From: Bactericera cockerelli
Lineage: Eukaryota; Arthropoda; Insecta; Hemiptera; Triozidae
Length of the DNA: 64,000 nt
Direction of reading: 5' to 3'
Assembly (NCBI GenBank): GCA_024516035.1
Contig: JAMCCL010000064.1
Span: forward strand, 52,878-116,877
Numbering within the stretch: position 1 is the stretch's first letter; each line of letters starts with the position of its first letter. Made by a program: the position numbers and the translations under genes. Below are positions 34,651 through 47,128 of the stretch, one piece after another. A model generated the notes under the pieces. The model did no database searches and had not been told where the DNA came from. It saw only the letters and a list, made by a program, of their open reading frames with translations.

Positions 34651-36362
34651 TTGGAAAAGGAAAAGGGGGAAAGAAAAAAAAACCCCCCTTTTCCGGGCCC
34701 CCTATGGGGGGTGTTGGGGGCGAGTTTCCCCCGGGGGAAAACCCTTTTAAAAGAGACCTAAAAAAAAAAAAATTTTAAATCCACGTGATCTACAAAAAAA
34801 ATTAAAATTGTTTTGAGCTCCAACCCCGAATATCACATGACCGATTTTTGATGTATCCCTAAAGATTTCTTTTTTAATTGCATATGGACGTTTGGCTTTT
34901 GTTTGTTTGTTTATCTGTGTGTTTTTTGTTTGGAAAACTTCAAGGATTCTTTAAAATTGAAAAAATTATGTTACATGTTAATGGGCCCAAATTTTTTTAC
35001 CTCTATTTTTTGGGGCCAAAAATTTAGGCCAGGGGGGCCCTTTTGGGGAACTTAAAAAAGATTTCTTTTTTTTTTGGGAAAAAGACCCCAAGGGTCTTGA
35101 AATTTTTTGGGGCCCCTTGAAAAAATATAATTGATTCTAAAAAATTTGGTGATTGGCTAAGGGGGGCCCTGTGGTAAAAAAAAAAAATTAAAAAAAGGGG
35201 CCGGTGTTTTTTTAATTAAAAAACCCTTGAGGGGTTTGGAAAAAAGGGCCAAAATTTTTCCCCGGGGGTTTTAAACTTTTAAATGGAAATTAAATCGTGT
35301 GGTTTCCCCCTTACAGAAACAAAAAACTTTTTTTGTTTTTTTCTTGCCCCTTTTAATATCTGTTGTATTTGTAGGAATTTTGGGGTTCCCCAAAAAAAGG
35401 GGAAAAAAGTCTTTTTTTGGAATTTTTGAAAAAAAAGAAAAATTCCTTTTTCCGGGACCCTTTTTTCACTCGTTTCCCCAAAGTAAAATTAAAAATTAAA
35501 ACAATAGGTATGGTAAAATCTAATTTAAGGCCGAAAAAACCAAAAGAAATTTCCCAAAAGGGGTCCTTTGTTCCCAACCTAAAAGTGATTTTGACAGGTG
35601 CGAAAATAATTTTATGTTTGTTAAAACCCCCAAAAATAATGTTTAAAATTTGGACTTCTTTCCCTCTTACGCCGCTTTTTAAAAAACCCATCTTTTTTAC
35701 ATAAATTTCACTTTTACAGCCGAAATTTCATTTTTTCACCCCCCTCAAAAGTCTTTTTAACCGGGGAAAAAGTTTTTAAAAATTAAAATTGTTGTAGAAC
35801 TCCCCTATTTTCACCTAAAATTTTTCTTTGAAATTTAAATTTTTAATTAACCCAAATTTTTTTTTTTTCTTGTTTTTTCAAAAATTTCTTTATTTAAAAA
35901 TTTAACTCCATAATAAAAAATCACTGTTTTTTTTCTTAAAAAATTTAATTACTTTGGTGTGTGCTTCTTTTTTTGCTTCATTTTTTTAAAAGATTTTTTT
36001 TAACGTATTTATTGTACTACTGTTTTTTGGTTTTGCTGGTTAAACCCCGGTACAAGGAAAAATTTTTTTTGGCGTTTTGTTGTTGACATATTTGGGCTAA
36101 GATTAGGCCCCTAAGAAAATTTTTTTTCCCCTTTGGTTTTTTTTAAATGCGTTGAAAAACCTTGCGATGAGTTAAAAACCTTGGTTTTTTCCCCAAAAAA
36201 CCCACCCCCCCCAAAAAGTTTCTTCCCCTATTAAAATTTTAAGCCCAAGTTTTTTTCCCTAACATTTTTTCCCCGGAAACAAAAGGTTTATTTTTATTTG
36301 TTTTAACTTGGGTAAATTTTTTTTTTTTTTACGTCCTGAGCAAAAATGCCGAATTTTTTTGC

Positions 36363-36545
36363 CTTTTTTCCCGGTAGCTCAGTGGTAAAGGGGCCCCACC
36401 GGGGGAAACCAGAGTTCCCCAGAAGTCGCGGGTTAAAACCCCCGGGACATGACAAGGTTTTTCCCCCATTTGGGGTTTTTCCCCACTAAAAATAGTTTGG
36501 GGGCTTAGTGGAATTGGGATTAAAGGGCCCCAAGGGGGCCAGTAT
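36363..36545 (+). mobile_element. Smeared tRNA-derived SINE, family 1
   Basis: CCCGGTAGCTCAGTGGTAAAG, GTCGCGGGTTAAAACCC, GACATGACAAGG and CCATTTGGGGTTTTTCCCCAC follow the same order as the clean minus-strand copy at 6940-7117. Confidence 0.75.
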
Positions 36546-38599
36546 AAAAAGGCAATATTTTTTAAAATTATTAAATTTTTCTTCTTTTTTGGCGCATGTC
36601 TCTAAAAATACAGTTTTAAAAATAAAAAAACAGAAAATAGATGTTACTTCCCCTCTATTACAATTCTGGGGGGTTAATTCATTTTAAAATTTTTTTAAAG
36701 GGAGGTTTGAATATGAAAATAATATACAGGGTGCCCCCCAATTAACTCTCAAATTATGGCCCCCCTGATATTTTTTGGGGAAAATAAAAACCCCGGGGTA
36801 AGTCCTAAAAGCGTTTCAGTCAGAATTTTTTTTCCTTTTCAAGTGGTTAAAAATCAAAATTTTGAGGTGTCAATTTTTAAAATTTTTTTTAAGTGGGTCG
36901 ACCGAATTATATTTTATAATTTACTTCTAAAGGGCCCTAAACTTTTTAAATTAAAAAATGACTTGGGGAAAATTACTTAAAAGGGGGCGAGTTTTTTTTT
37001 TTTTTTTTAAAAAAAATTTTTTTGGTCATAACCAAAAAAAAAGTGGGTAGAAAATTTAGTTTTTTTACAAAAATTTATTAGTTTCACATTTCAAAAAAAC
37101 GGGAAAAGAGAATTAAAAAGCTTTTGGGGTACGTTGAAAAAATAAAAATTTTTTTTTAAATAGCCCAAGTGAAGAGTTTCTTTTTGGGCTAAAAGGGTTT
37201 TTGTTTTTAAAATAATCAATTTTTAAAAACAACACTTTCTTTGGGGCCCTTGTTTAATTGGGGAAGCAAAAAAAATAAATTTACCCTTTAGAAAAAAAAG
37301 GGGGGGGTTTTAAAAAAAAATTGCAAACAGTCAAAAACGATTGTTGTTGAAATAACCAAAAATTATATGGGGATAGTGCCTTTCCAAAAAAATTTTTCCC
37401 CGAATTTCATAACGGAAACCCGAAAAAAAAAACCTTAAAATTTCGTCCCATAATAGAACACTTCGAGAGCTGTATTTTGAGTTTTTTAAAATTTTCAAAA
37501 TTTTCAATTTTTTAAAAATAGGTTTCAGGGTATTTTTACAAGGGAACCCCGTAACTTTAGGGAAATTTATTACAGTTTAAAAATAAAAAAGGGGTTTTTT
37601 TTGAAAACAGCTCTTTTTTTTTTTAATTTTTTTTTTTAAAGAAAACCCCCCAAAAAATTTTTAAAGGAAAAAATTGCTTGTGCTAACAGTTTATACAATT
37701 GATCGTTTTTCACGAATTTTCTACTTATTTCAAAAAAGGGCTTTGTTAAAAACAAAAAAAAATTCAGGGCAATTTTTAAAGGGCCCCTGTAAAACTTTTG
37801 ACAAATTTATTAAATTTTTTAAAAAAGGTAAAAAAAAAAGAAAAATGAAGTTTTAAAAAAAAATTTTTTTCGTTTAAAAAGAAATAGCTTTGGGGGGTTT
37901 TTTTTTAAATTTTTTTTAATGCAACCCAAAAAAATTGCAGGTTCGCTCTTGGCTTGCCCAAAAATTGTCCCCAAAGTACTGGTGGGGTAAAAGCTCAAAA
38001 CTGAACCCAAAAGGACCAAGGTTCGATTTTGGGGAAAAAAAAAAAATGGTTTGGCCCTAACTTTTAACAAAAAAAAACCACGGGAATTGGGGGGTTTTTG
38101 ATGAAAAAAACTGGGAAAAACCCCTTCCTTTAAATATTTAAATTGTTTGTGGGGGAGATGGGAAAACCCAAAATTTAACCCTTCCAAAATTTAAAATTTT
38201 AGGGTTCCCCAACCCGCCCCACTTTGGGTGGATTATTTAAAAAATTTATTGACGAAAGAAATGATGTATTTAACGTGTATAAGGCCTTTAAAAAATTTTG
38301 CAAAATGTTGGTAATAAAGAGTTGCTTTTAGTCAAAAAAAATTTTTAAAATTTTTGAATGATTTGTGACAAAAAATTTTTAGGTACCCCCAAGCCTTTGA
38401 AAACCCGGGGGGATAAAGGCTGGGTTCCGGGGCTTCCCTTAGCAAGACTAGGGTTTTTTTTCTCTTTTTTGAAAAACCCCTTAACCCCGATAAAAAAAAC
38501 CCCTTTCCCTGCAAATTCTTATTTAAAATTTTTTGGTTTCGGGGAAAAGAAAACAAAATGAGGTTAAAATTAAAAAGTTTAAATTATCATTTAGGACAG

Positions 38600-38870
38600 A
38601 GGGGGAAGCAAGTTGAGGGGAAATCCTCTTGGTAAGGAAGGGCAGGTCGGGTTTTCTCCTCAAAAAATTTTCCCCGGGGTTTTTCCCAAACCCCACCGTC
38701 TCTAGCCACCCCCAACATGTAACCTTTGGCAATTAGCTCCCCCTTTGCCTTTACCTAGGGAAAAACCCGTAAGGCCGGCAGGTCCACCCCGTGATGAAGA
38801 AAGGGCGGGGTATTTTGTAAGGAGGGCCCAGAGCAAACCCCAGTAAGGTACTCATCATAAGTAAAAGGGG
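38600..38870. other. GC-richer block of unknown nature
   Basis: Less smeared than its surroundings (for example GTAAGGCCGGCAGGTCCACC, TAAGGTACTCATCATAAG). It may be a LINE fragment, but no frame survives and I cannot name it. Confidence 0.3.
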
Positions 38871-41800
38871 TGTTTGGGCCCCGGGGATAGAAAAGGGGTT
38901 TTCTCATGGACAACAGTTGCAAGATCTAAAAAAAAAAAACCCCGGAAAAAAGAAAAACCCACCTATAAAAGTAAAAAGGGGAAAGGCAAACCCCGTCCTC
39001 AAGAATTCATCAGTCAAAGAGAAAAACAAAATTTTGGATCAAATGGTTCTTCCCCGCAAAAATTTTTCGCTAAAAAAAAGAAAACCCCTTTTTTAAATTG
39101 ATTCCCACCCCCAAAAAAAGCCAAGTGTTTTTGGATTTGATCAAAGTTAATCCCTAAAAAGGGGGCCCCTTGCTAAATGGTGGTAAACGGGAAAAGCCAT
39201 TGATGTTTCATTCCCCAAGGGCCTCTGGAAAGGGTAGGCGGGGGAAAAAAAGCACAAATATTTACGGAAAAAAATTTTGAGGAGCAAAGGAAAAGGGAAA
39301 AAAAACCCCAGACCCCACCCCCGGTTATGAGAACCACCTTGCTAGTTTCCCTTTTTTATTTTTTTTGATTTAGGAGATGGATTTAAAAAAATTTTTGGGT
39401 CATTCTAATAAATTCACGTTTTCTGACTGATTTTGGGCACTCATATTTGGGGCTCTCCAAATGAATTTCCCCCTGTTTTTTTTTTTTTCCCCCCCAAAAA
39501 TTTGGGGGGGAAAATTTTTTTGGGAAAAAAACCATATCAAAAAGTTTTTTTTTGACAAAGAAAAAAAAAATGTTGGAAAAAAGCCACTGACTTAACCCCC
39601 CTTTTGGGGGGTTATTTTCCTTTTAAAGAGAAAGTGGAAGGTAAAAAATTTTTAAAATGAAAAAAAAATTTTTTTATATTGTGTCAGTTGTGTAAAAAAA
39701 TTCTTATGATAAAAATTAAAAAAAACCTTGAGCAGTTTTCAAAACCTCCCTTTAAAAGAAAGGGGGTTCGTCACAAAAAAAATTTTAAAATTTATTCAAA
39801 AATCAGCCGAAGCCCCTTCAATAAAATTTTAAAAAAAAATTTTTTAAAAAAAAGGGTTTTTTTCCCAAACCCCCCCCCCCCCCCTATTCAAGAAGGCAAA
39901 AAATAAAAAAAAACGAAACCCCCAGTTTTTCCTTTTTTTGGGGGAATTAATTTCCCCGCAAAAAAAATTTGTCAAAGGGGCCCCCATCAGACGGGGCAGG
40001 GGCGGGGGCCAAATTTTTTAAAATTTTCTTAAATAAAATGGTATCCCCTTTGGGGGCCGTATTTTTAATAAAGGCCTCTTAAAAAAGGGGTACATTGCAA
40101 AAATTTCAGTGAGGCTCAAAAAAAAATTGCCAATGGATATACCATTTTTTTTAAGATTTTAATGTCCGTGTAGCATTTTTGGAATTTTTTTTGCTGAAAT
40201 TTTCCCCCAAAAGAAAAAGGGGAAATGGTTTAGGTTTTTTTTATATTTTCATGTTCTTGAGTACTGGGGGGGGGAGGTTTTATAGTACCTTTTTAAAAAA
40301 AAACCCCCAAATTTAAAAAAAAAAATTTTAAAACCCCTTTAAAAGGGCGGTTAAAATTTTTCCCCCCCTTTTCCCCAAAAAAACGGGTTTGGGGAAAACT
40401 TTGGTTCTGAAAACAAAATATTGGGGGGGGGTTTTTTATCTTTTTTTTTCAGAAACATTCCCCAGGGGTTAAGTTTAAAAAAAAATTCTAAAAAATTTTT
40501 TAAACAAAAAAAAAAATTAATTTTTTTATTTTCCCCAAACCATAGTAAAAAAAAAAAATTGGTAGGGGGTTTAAAAAAATTTGACCCCCCAAGTTTTTAT
40601 CTTTCTTTTTTCACCAAAAAAAATTTTTGGGGGCCCCAATTGGGACCCCCCCGGGCCGTTCTACGGGGAAAAAAATTCCCCCTTTTCAAAATTTGGGCAA
40701 AATTTTTTTTTTTTTTTAAAAAAATTTTTTAATTTTTAAAAAGGGGGAAAGGGGGTATGAAGAATTTTTCCATGATAAATCACGTACTTTTTCCCAATTC
40801 TTATTTGGCAGCAGGGGGGTTTCCCCAAACCTTAATTTGGGGAATAAAAAAGGTGTTTTTTTTTTTTTAAAAAAAAATTTTGTGCCCTTTCATAAACGAA
40901 GAAACATTTTTAAAAATTAGATATTAAATACAAAAAGGGGGAAAAAATAGTTTCAAAAAGAAATATATGGTGTAATAATATTTTTGGGTCCTATAAAAAA
41001 ATCCTCAAAAATTTTTAAGTTTAATTTTTAAAAAAAACCCCCGTTGTGCAAAAAAACACAAAAAATATTGGGGAAAGGGTTTTGAAAGTGCTTGCCCCTG
41101 CTTAATCGAAAAATTTTTCCATTTTGTTTCAAGAGAAAAAAAAATTTTTTTGTTTATTTTCCCCAAAACCCCAAAAATTTAAAAAACCCCCTTTAGAAAA
41201 GTCCCCCTCAAGTATTGTTAAGGAAAAAGGGGTTTTTTCCCCAAACCAAAAAGACTTTTTTTTTCAAAATTTTTTTTGAAAACCCAAACCCCAAAAACGA
41301 GGATTTTTTTGTATAATCTATACAAAACCCCCCCTCCCCAAATTTGGGCACTAAAAAATTAAAATTTCAGCCACGGCATGTTTTTTACTAGATGTTTTTT
41401 ATGGGGATTTTTTTTAAAAACCCAAGGGGCAAAAAATTTTTTTTTTAAAATTCCCCCTTCTGTTTTTTTAATTTTAAAAAGTAAAAGAAAAATAAAAAGT
41501 CAGTGGTGTCCTTCACCCCCAATGAAAAAAAAATTTTAAAAAAAAAAATAAAAAAAAAAAAATTTAAAAAAAAAAATTTTAAAAAATTTAAAAAAAAAAA
41601 CAATGTAGAAATAAAATTTTTGTAGGGTAAAAAAAGTAATGAGTGAGAGTGGAAAAAAATTTTATTAAAAAAACAAGAAATCTTCGTTTTTGGGGAAAAA
41701 ACCCAAAAGGCCCCAAAAAAAGGAAACTCTGTTTTTTTTTAAAACCTTTTGGGAAAAAAAAACATTTCGAAATTTTTTGGGTGTTTTTTTAAACTAAGTG

Positions 41801-44800
41801 AATTAAGTTTTTGCATGGTTGGGGAAAAAAAATTCATGTTTTTTTTTTTTGGGGCAATAATAAATTCGTACCCCCCAAAAAAATTCCCAAGGGGCCGGGC
41901 AATTGCATATCTGAGGTTTTTTTGGTTTTTTTTTGGTAACATTTTGGGGGTCATCTGGTTTAAAAATTTTGGCCCCCGTTCAACTTCAGTTACTGGTGTA
42001 TTTTAGTGCCCCCCCAAAAAGGCTAGAATTCAAACCCCATGGAACCTCCCCCAAAAAAAGATTAAGATTAGTTCTTTTTTAAAAAAAGGGCCCCCAAACC
42101 CTTAAGAAAAAAATTTTTTGTATTTTTTAAAGGAAAAACCCCCCAAAAAAACGATATCCCGGTACTTGGCCCAAAATTTTGGGGGTTTTTTATCAGTGGG
42201 TGGGGTTTTAAAAAAAAATCGTAGGGTGTTTTTACATTAGGTATTTTACCCCCCAAAAATTCCCTTTTTTAAAAAGGGAAGACAAAAAGGGAAAAAAACC
42301 CCCTTTAAAAATAAAAAGACAATTTTATTCTACCCCAAAAATTTTTTTTTTTTTTTACCCCCAAGAAAAAAAAATATATTGTTTGAAAAAGTAAGAGACC
42401 TATGGCCCCCTATAAGAAAAATAAATTTCCCCGGGGTTTTTTTGGTGTGGTTTTTGGGGATTTTAAATTTTTTTTTAAAGGTTTTAAAAAAAAAAACCCC
42501 CAAAAAATTTGTTGAAAAATTTAAAATTGAAAATTTTAGGGTTTTACGTCGATATATACACTGGAAAAAAAGAGGAAAAATGAGCAGGAAAAAAAAGGCC
42601 GCAAAAAGGGTATCATACCCCTTTTTTTACAAATTTTTTTTGGGTGGAGCTCTGGCCCTTTTTTTTTTGATTTGTTTTTGGGGGATTATTTTTTAAAAAA
42701 AAAAACAAAAAAAACATTTGTGAAAAATTTAAAAAAAAAAAGCAGATAAATGAGGTCCAAAAAGATTTTGACATTGAAAAATTTCCCCCCCTTTTTCCGG
42801 GGGTTTCTCAACCCTTTTTTTGATTTTTAAAGGAACCTGATGTATTAATTTTTGGGGTTTTTTTTTTTTTGTCCCCCCCCTTTTTTTTTGACCCCAAAAA
42901 ATAAAATAAAATTTTTTTTTAAAAAAAAACCAACAGGGATGAGCTGTTAACCACCCCGGTATATTTTTTTTAAAAAAAATAAAAAAAAAAAAAATTTTTT
43001 TTACCCCCCCGTTATTTTGTTTAAATTTTTTGGGGTTTTTAAAAAAAAATTTTTAAATTTTTTTCTGTTGGAAATGTAAATACCTGAAAAAAAAAAATTT
43101 TCTAGTTTTTAAAAATTTAAATGACCGGTTTTTTTAAAATTTTTTAAGATATTTTTTTTAAAAAAATAGTTTTTTTGAATTGTTTCGTTATCAATTTAAA
43201 TTTTTACATAGTTTTTGTCTATTTTTTTTTAAAGTCTAATTATCGATTTATGTGATTTTTTATTTATTTTTTGAAAAGTGGTTTAAGTAACTTGTTTTTC
43301 CCCATGAAATTTAAAAAATTTTTAAATTTTTTAAATTAGAAAAAATTTAAAAAAAAAAATTTTCCATCAAAAAGAGTGTTTTTTTTTACAAAAAGTTTTT
43401 TTTCATTGTTTTTTATAAAAAAAGATTTTTTTATTTATTTTATTTCGACTTTTTATTTTTTTTTGTTCAGGGGGAAAAAAATATTTAATGATAGATTTTT
43501 TTCAAAAAATTTTTTTTAATGAAAAGGGGAAAAAATTTGGGTTTCAAAAATTTTTACAGTTATTTAAAAATTAAAATTTTTCAAGACGGGAAATTTTTAT
43601 TTTTTTTTTGGAGCTGAAATTGTTCCATTTTTTTTGTTTAGGGGGAAATTATTTCTATTATTTGCCCCCAAATTTTTTTATTTAAATTTTGTAAGAGTAG
43701 GAAATTAGATCCCTGTGCTATTTTTTAAAAAGGGTTTTCCCCCCAAGTTCCCCCCCGGCCCCGGGGGGTTTTTTCCAAAAGCTAAAAAAATAAAAAACCC
43801 CAAAAACCCCCAATTTTAATTTTTTTTTTGGAAGATTCTTTTCCCCCCCTTTTTTTTTGCCCAAAACGGCCCAGTCCTTTGGGGGGGGGTTTTGTTTTAA
43901 AAAAAAAATGGAAGGGGATGTGGGTTTGAGCCTATGTTTAAAAAAGGGTTTTTTTATGAGTTCATTGCATTAAAAGCCCCGTGAGTTACGAAAAAGTTTT
44001 TGAGTTTTCAGGGTTTTTTTCATTTGGGTAGTAAAAATATTTTTGGGGCCTAAAAACGGTAAGTGGCGGAAAAAGGGACCCCCCCACCCCCAAAATTTTG
44101 GCCCCAAACCCCGGCCCAAAATTTGAAAGAAAATTTTTCCCGGGGACCCCTTTTTCCGCTTACATTCAAAAGTTTTGGGTTTGGAAAATTTTTTAAAAGG
44201 GGGACGGGGTCAAACCCCGGGTTCAGGGATAGGCCCCCGGGGGCCCCGGGGGCCCAAAATTGTTTTTTTGATATTATTTTATTATTAAATTATTTTTTTA
44301 AAATTTGCCCCATTCGTTGCACCCCCCCAAAAAACACCCGGGAAAAAAATTTTAAAAAAAAAAACCCAAAAAACGATTTTATACTTGGTCGACGGGAAAA
44401 TTTTCAATAAATTTTTTTTCAATGAAAAAACTTCAATGAGCCCCTTTTTAAAAAATATCCCCTTTTAAAAAATTATATTCTGAGATTTTTTTAATAAGGG
44501 CCCCGAACTTTTTACAAAAAAAATCTGAAAAATTTTCTTCCATTTTTTTTTTTTTTTTTGAACCAAAAGTTTTTTACTATTCAAAATTTTCCGAGAAAAG
44601 TTTGTAACGGTAGGTTTTTGAAAACCCCTTTTTTTTCCAAAATTTTTTTTTCAATTTTTTGGGAATTTAAAAACCCCAGTAATAATTCCGGGGGCAAGGA
44701 AAAAAATTTAAGAACCCCCAAAGAATCAGGGGAAAAAAAAAAGGGTTTTTTTAGGGGGGGTTATGTGAATATAAAAAAAAAATTTTTAAAAAAGGGGCAA

Positions 44801-46284
44801 AGAAAAATTTTTAAAAATTTTTTTTTAAAAAACGAAAAAAATACTTCCCCCTTTCCCCCATTGAAATTTATTTAAAGTAAAACCAAAAAGTCCCCCATGG
44901 TTGGTCCCCCCAAAAAAAGGGATAATATGTGGGGGTTTGGGGGCCGGGAAAAAAAATTTCAAAGAAATACTCCCCCGGGCCAAAATTTTTTTTAAAAACC
45001 CCTTGGGACCCCAATCCCCCCCAAAAACTTTTGGGGGCCCAAAAAAACAAAAAAAAACAAAAAAGGAATTACCCATTTGGTGAATTTGGCAAAAAGTTAA
45101 AGGCCCCCATTTGGGGGGAAAAATGCCAAAAATTGCTTGCGGGTTTCTTTGTTAAAATTTTTTTTAATTTTTGGGGGAAAGGGTTTTTTTTTTTTTAAAC
45201 AAGAATTTTACCTTATAAACCCCTTTTTAAAAAAGGGGCCCCAAGGCTTCCCTCAAACAAAAAATTTAAATTTTTTTTTGGGTTAGATTTGGGGTTTTCC
45301 CCAAAAAAAACCCAAATGGGTTTTTCCCCAAAACCCCCAAAAATTTTGGGGGGTTTTTTTTTTGTCTTAATTTGTATTTTTTTCATCAGGGTATGTTGAA
45401 AACCCAAAAAATTTTTTTAAAAAACAGATTAAAACCTACTTACGGAGAAAAAAACTCTTCCCACTTGGGGGACATTAAATTTACAGGGAATTTTTTTTTA
45501 GGGAAAAAGGGGTTTTTTTTGGGGGGGGGGGGGGGGGGGGATTAAGTTTAAAAAAAAAAAAAAATATGTAAAAACCCCCATTTTTTTTTTTTAAAAATTT
45601 TAGAAAAAAATTAAAAATTAAACCCCAAAGCCCCAAAAAAAGCTTATATTCACTTTAAAAAATTTTTTTACCCCTTTTTAAAATTTGGGAAAAAAAAAAA
45701 GTTTTGCCCCCCCCGGGGAATTTTTAAAAAAGGAGGGGAAAGATAGAGAGAGGCAAACGGTTTTTTTGATATCTTCATTTTTAAAAAAACCTTTCGCTTT
45801 TAAGGGAAAAAATTCCCCATACGCTTTTTTCAAATCTAAATACTAAAAAAAAACCCCAAAAATTTTAAAAAAAGCCAAAATTTCCCCCAAAAAAAAATTT
45901 TAAAATTTCCCTTTTTTTTTTTCTCCAAAAATTTTCCCCTTTAAAAAACCCCCTTTTTCCCCCCCCAAAATTTTTTAAAAATTTTTATTTGGGGTTTTAG
46001 GTAATATAAACCAAAATTTTTTTTTGTTTACAACCCCCCCCCCTACTCCATTTCACCCATATTGAATGTAAAAAATTTTTTAAAAAAATTTCTTTTTTTC
46101 AAATTTTTGTAGTGTAATCAAATTTTTTTAAAAAAACCCAATTTTTCCCCCTTAAAAAAAATTTGAAAAATTTCTAACAAATTAGTCCCCCTTTTGATGG
46201 TAAGGGGCCCCCGGGCCCCCAAAAATTTACCCCCGGGATGGCCCCCAAAAAGGGGAAAAAAAAATTTTTAGTTTTCCTTTTTTT

Positions 46285-46455
46285 TCGTCCCGGTAGCTCA
46301 GTGGTAAAGGCGGGGACTTGTGAAACTAGAGGTTTTGGGGGGTTTGGGAAAACCCGGGGGGAAACCCCCCAAAAAATTAAACCCCCAATTTTTGGGTTTT
46401 TCCCTTTAAATAATACGCCCTTGGTTACTGCTGGGGAAAAAAGGTTTTTAAAAGT
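46285..46455 (+). mobile_element. Smeared tRNA-derived SINE, family 1
   Basis: TCCCGGTAGCTCAGTGGTAAAGG head, with ATAATACGCCCTTGG and TTACTGCTGGGG near the end matching the clean copy's tail (TTGGGCTTACTGCTGG on the minus strand near 6970-6985). Confidence 0.75.
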
Positions 46456-46844
46456 TCAAATTGGGGGGGTATGGAAAAGGACAATTTTAAAATTTTTATG
46501 TAGAAAAGGGGGGGTTAAAAACTTTGGGAATCCCCAAAGGGTTTTTTTTGGGCCCCCTTTCCCCCTTTGCCATTTAAAATTCATATTAAAAATTTTGGGT
46601 TTTACGGGGGGTAAAAGAGAGGGGTTTTTTAAAGCTTTATGAGTACCCCAAAAAAATTTTGCCCTTCTTTTTTTTTTAAAATTTTTTTTTTTCCCTTCCC
46701 CAGGGGGGCATTCATTAAGTATCATGATGTAAAAATTTTGTGTGATGGGTATATGTTTAAATGTGTCAACATATGTGTGACAAGGCAGTAAAAGTGTTAA
46801 ACCCCCCTTTTTCCCCCTAAAACCCAAACCCCAAAAATACAAAC

Positions 46845-47128
46845 AAAACAACACACACTCACTCAACCCGCCCCCCCCCAACCCCCAAAACCCACCCCCA
46901 CAAAAAAAAAAACCCCACAACCCCCCACAACAACCACACCCCCAAACCACCACACACCCCCACCAAACAACCCCCAAACCACACACACCCCCCCCCAACC
47001 CCCAACACACAACACACAACCCCCACAAAAACCCCCAACCACACAACACCCCCAACCCCCCCACACACCACACCACCCCCAAACCCCCCCCACACCCCCC
47101 CCCACACCCAAAACCCCAAAAAAAAATA
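46845..47128. repeat. Smeared CA-rich microsatellite
   Basis: About 280 bp made almost only of C and A (ACACACACTCACTC at the start, then runs of CCCCC, ACAC and CACC). It is probably an (AC)n array distorted by homopolymer smearing. It produces glycine/valine/tryptophan-rich open frames on the minus strand that are not genes. Confidence 0.75.

Noticed and set aside
28300..45407. Many open frames of 60-160 codons in the damaged region (for example 28300-28785 minus, 33813-34190 plus, 29407-29799 minus)
   Set aside because: Their composition (Lys/Phe/Pro/Gly runs) follows from homopolymer runs; no domain, splice context or family resemblance.
46456..47082. 208-residue minus-strand open frame rich in Gly, Val, Trp and Cys
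   Set aside because: It is the translation of the smeared CA-rich microsatellite at 46845-47128 plus flanking runs; neighbouring frames give equally odd proteins.
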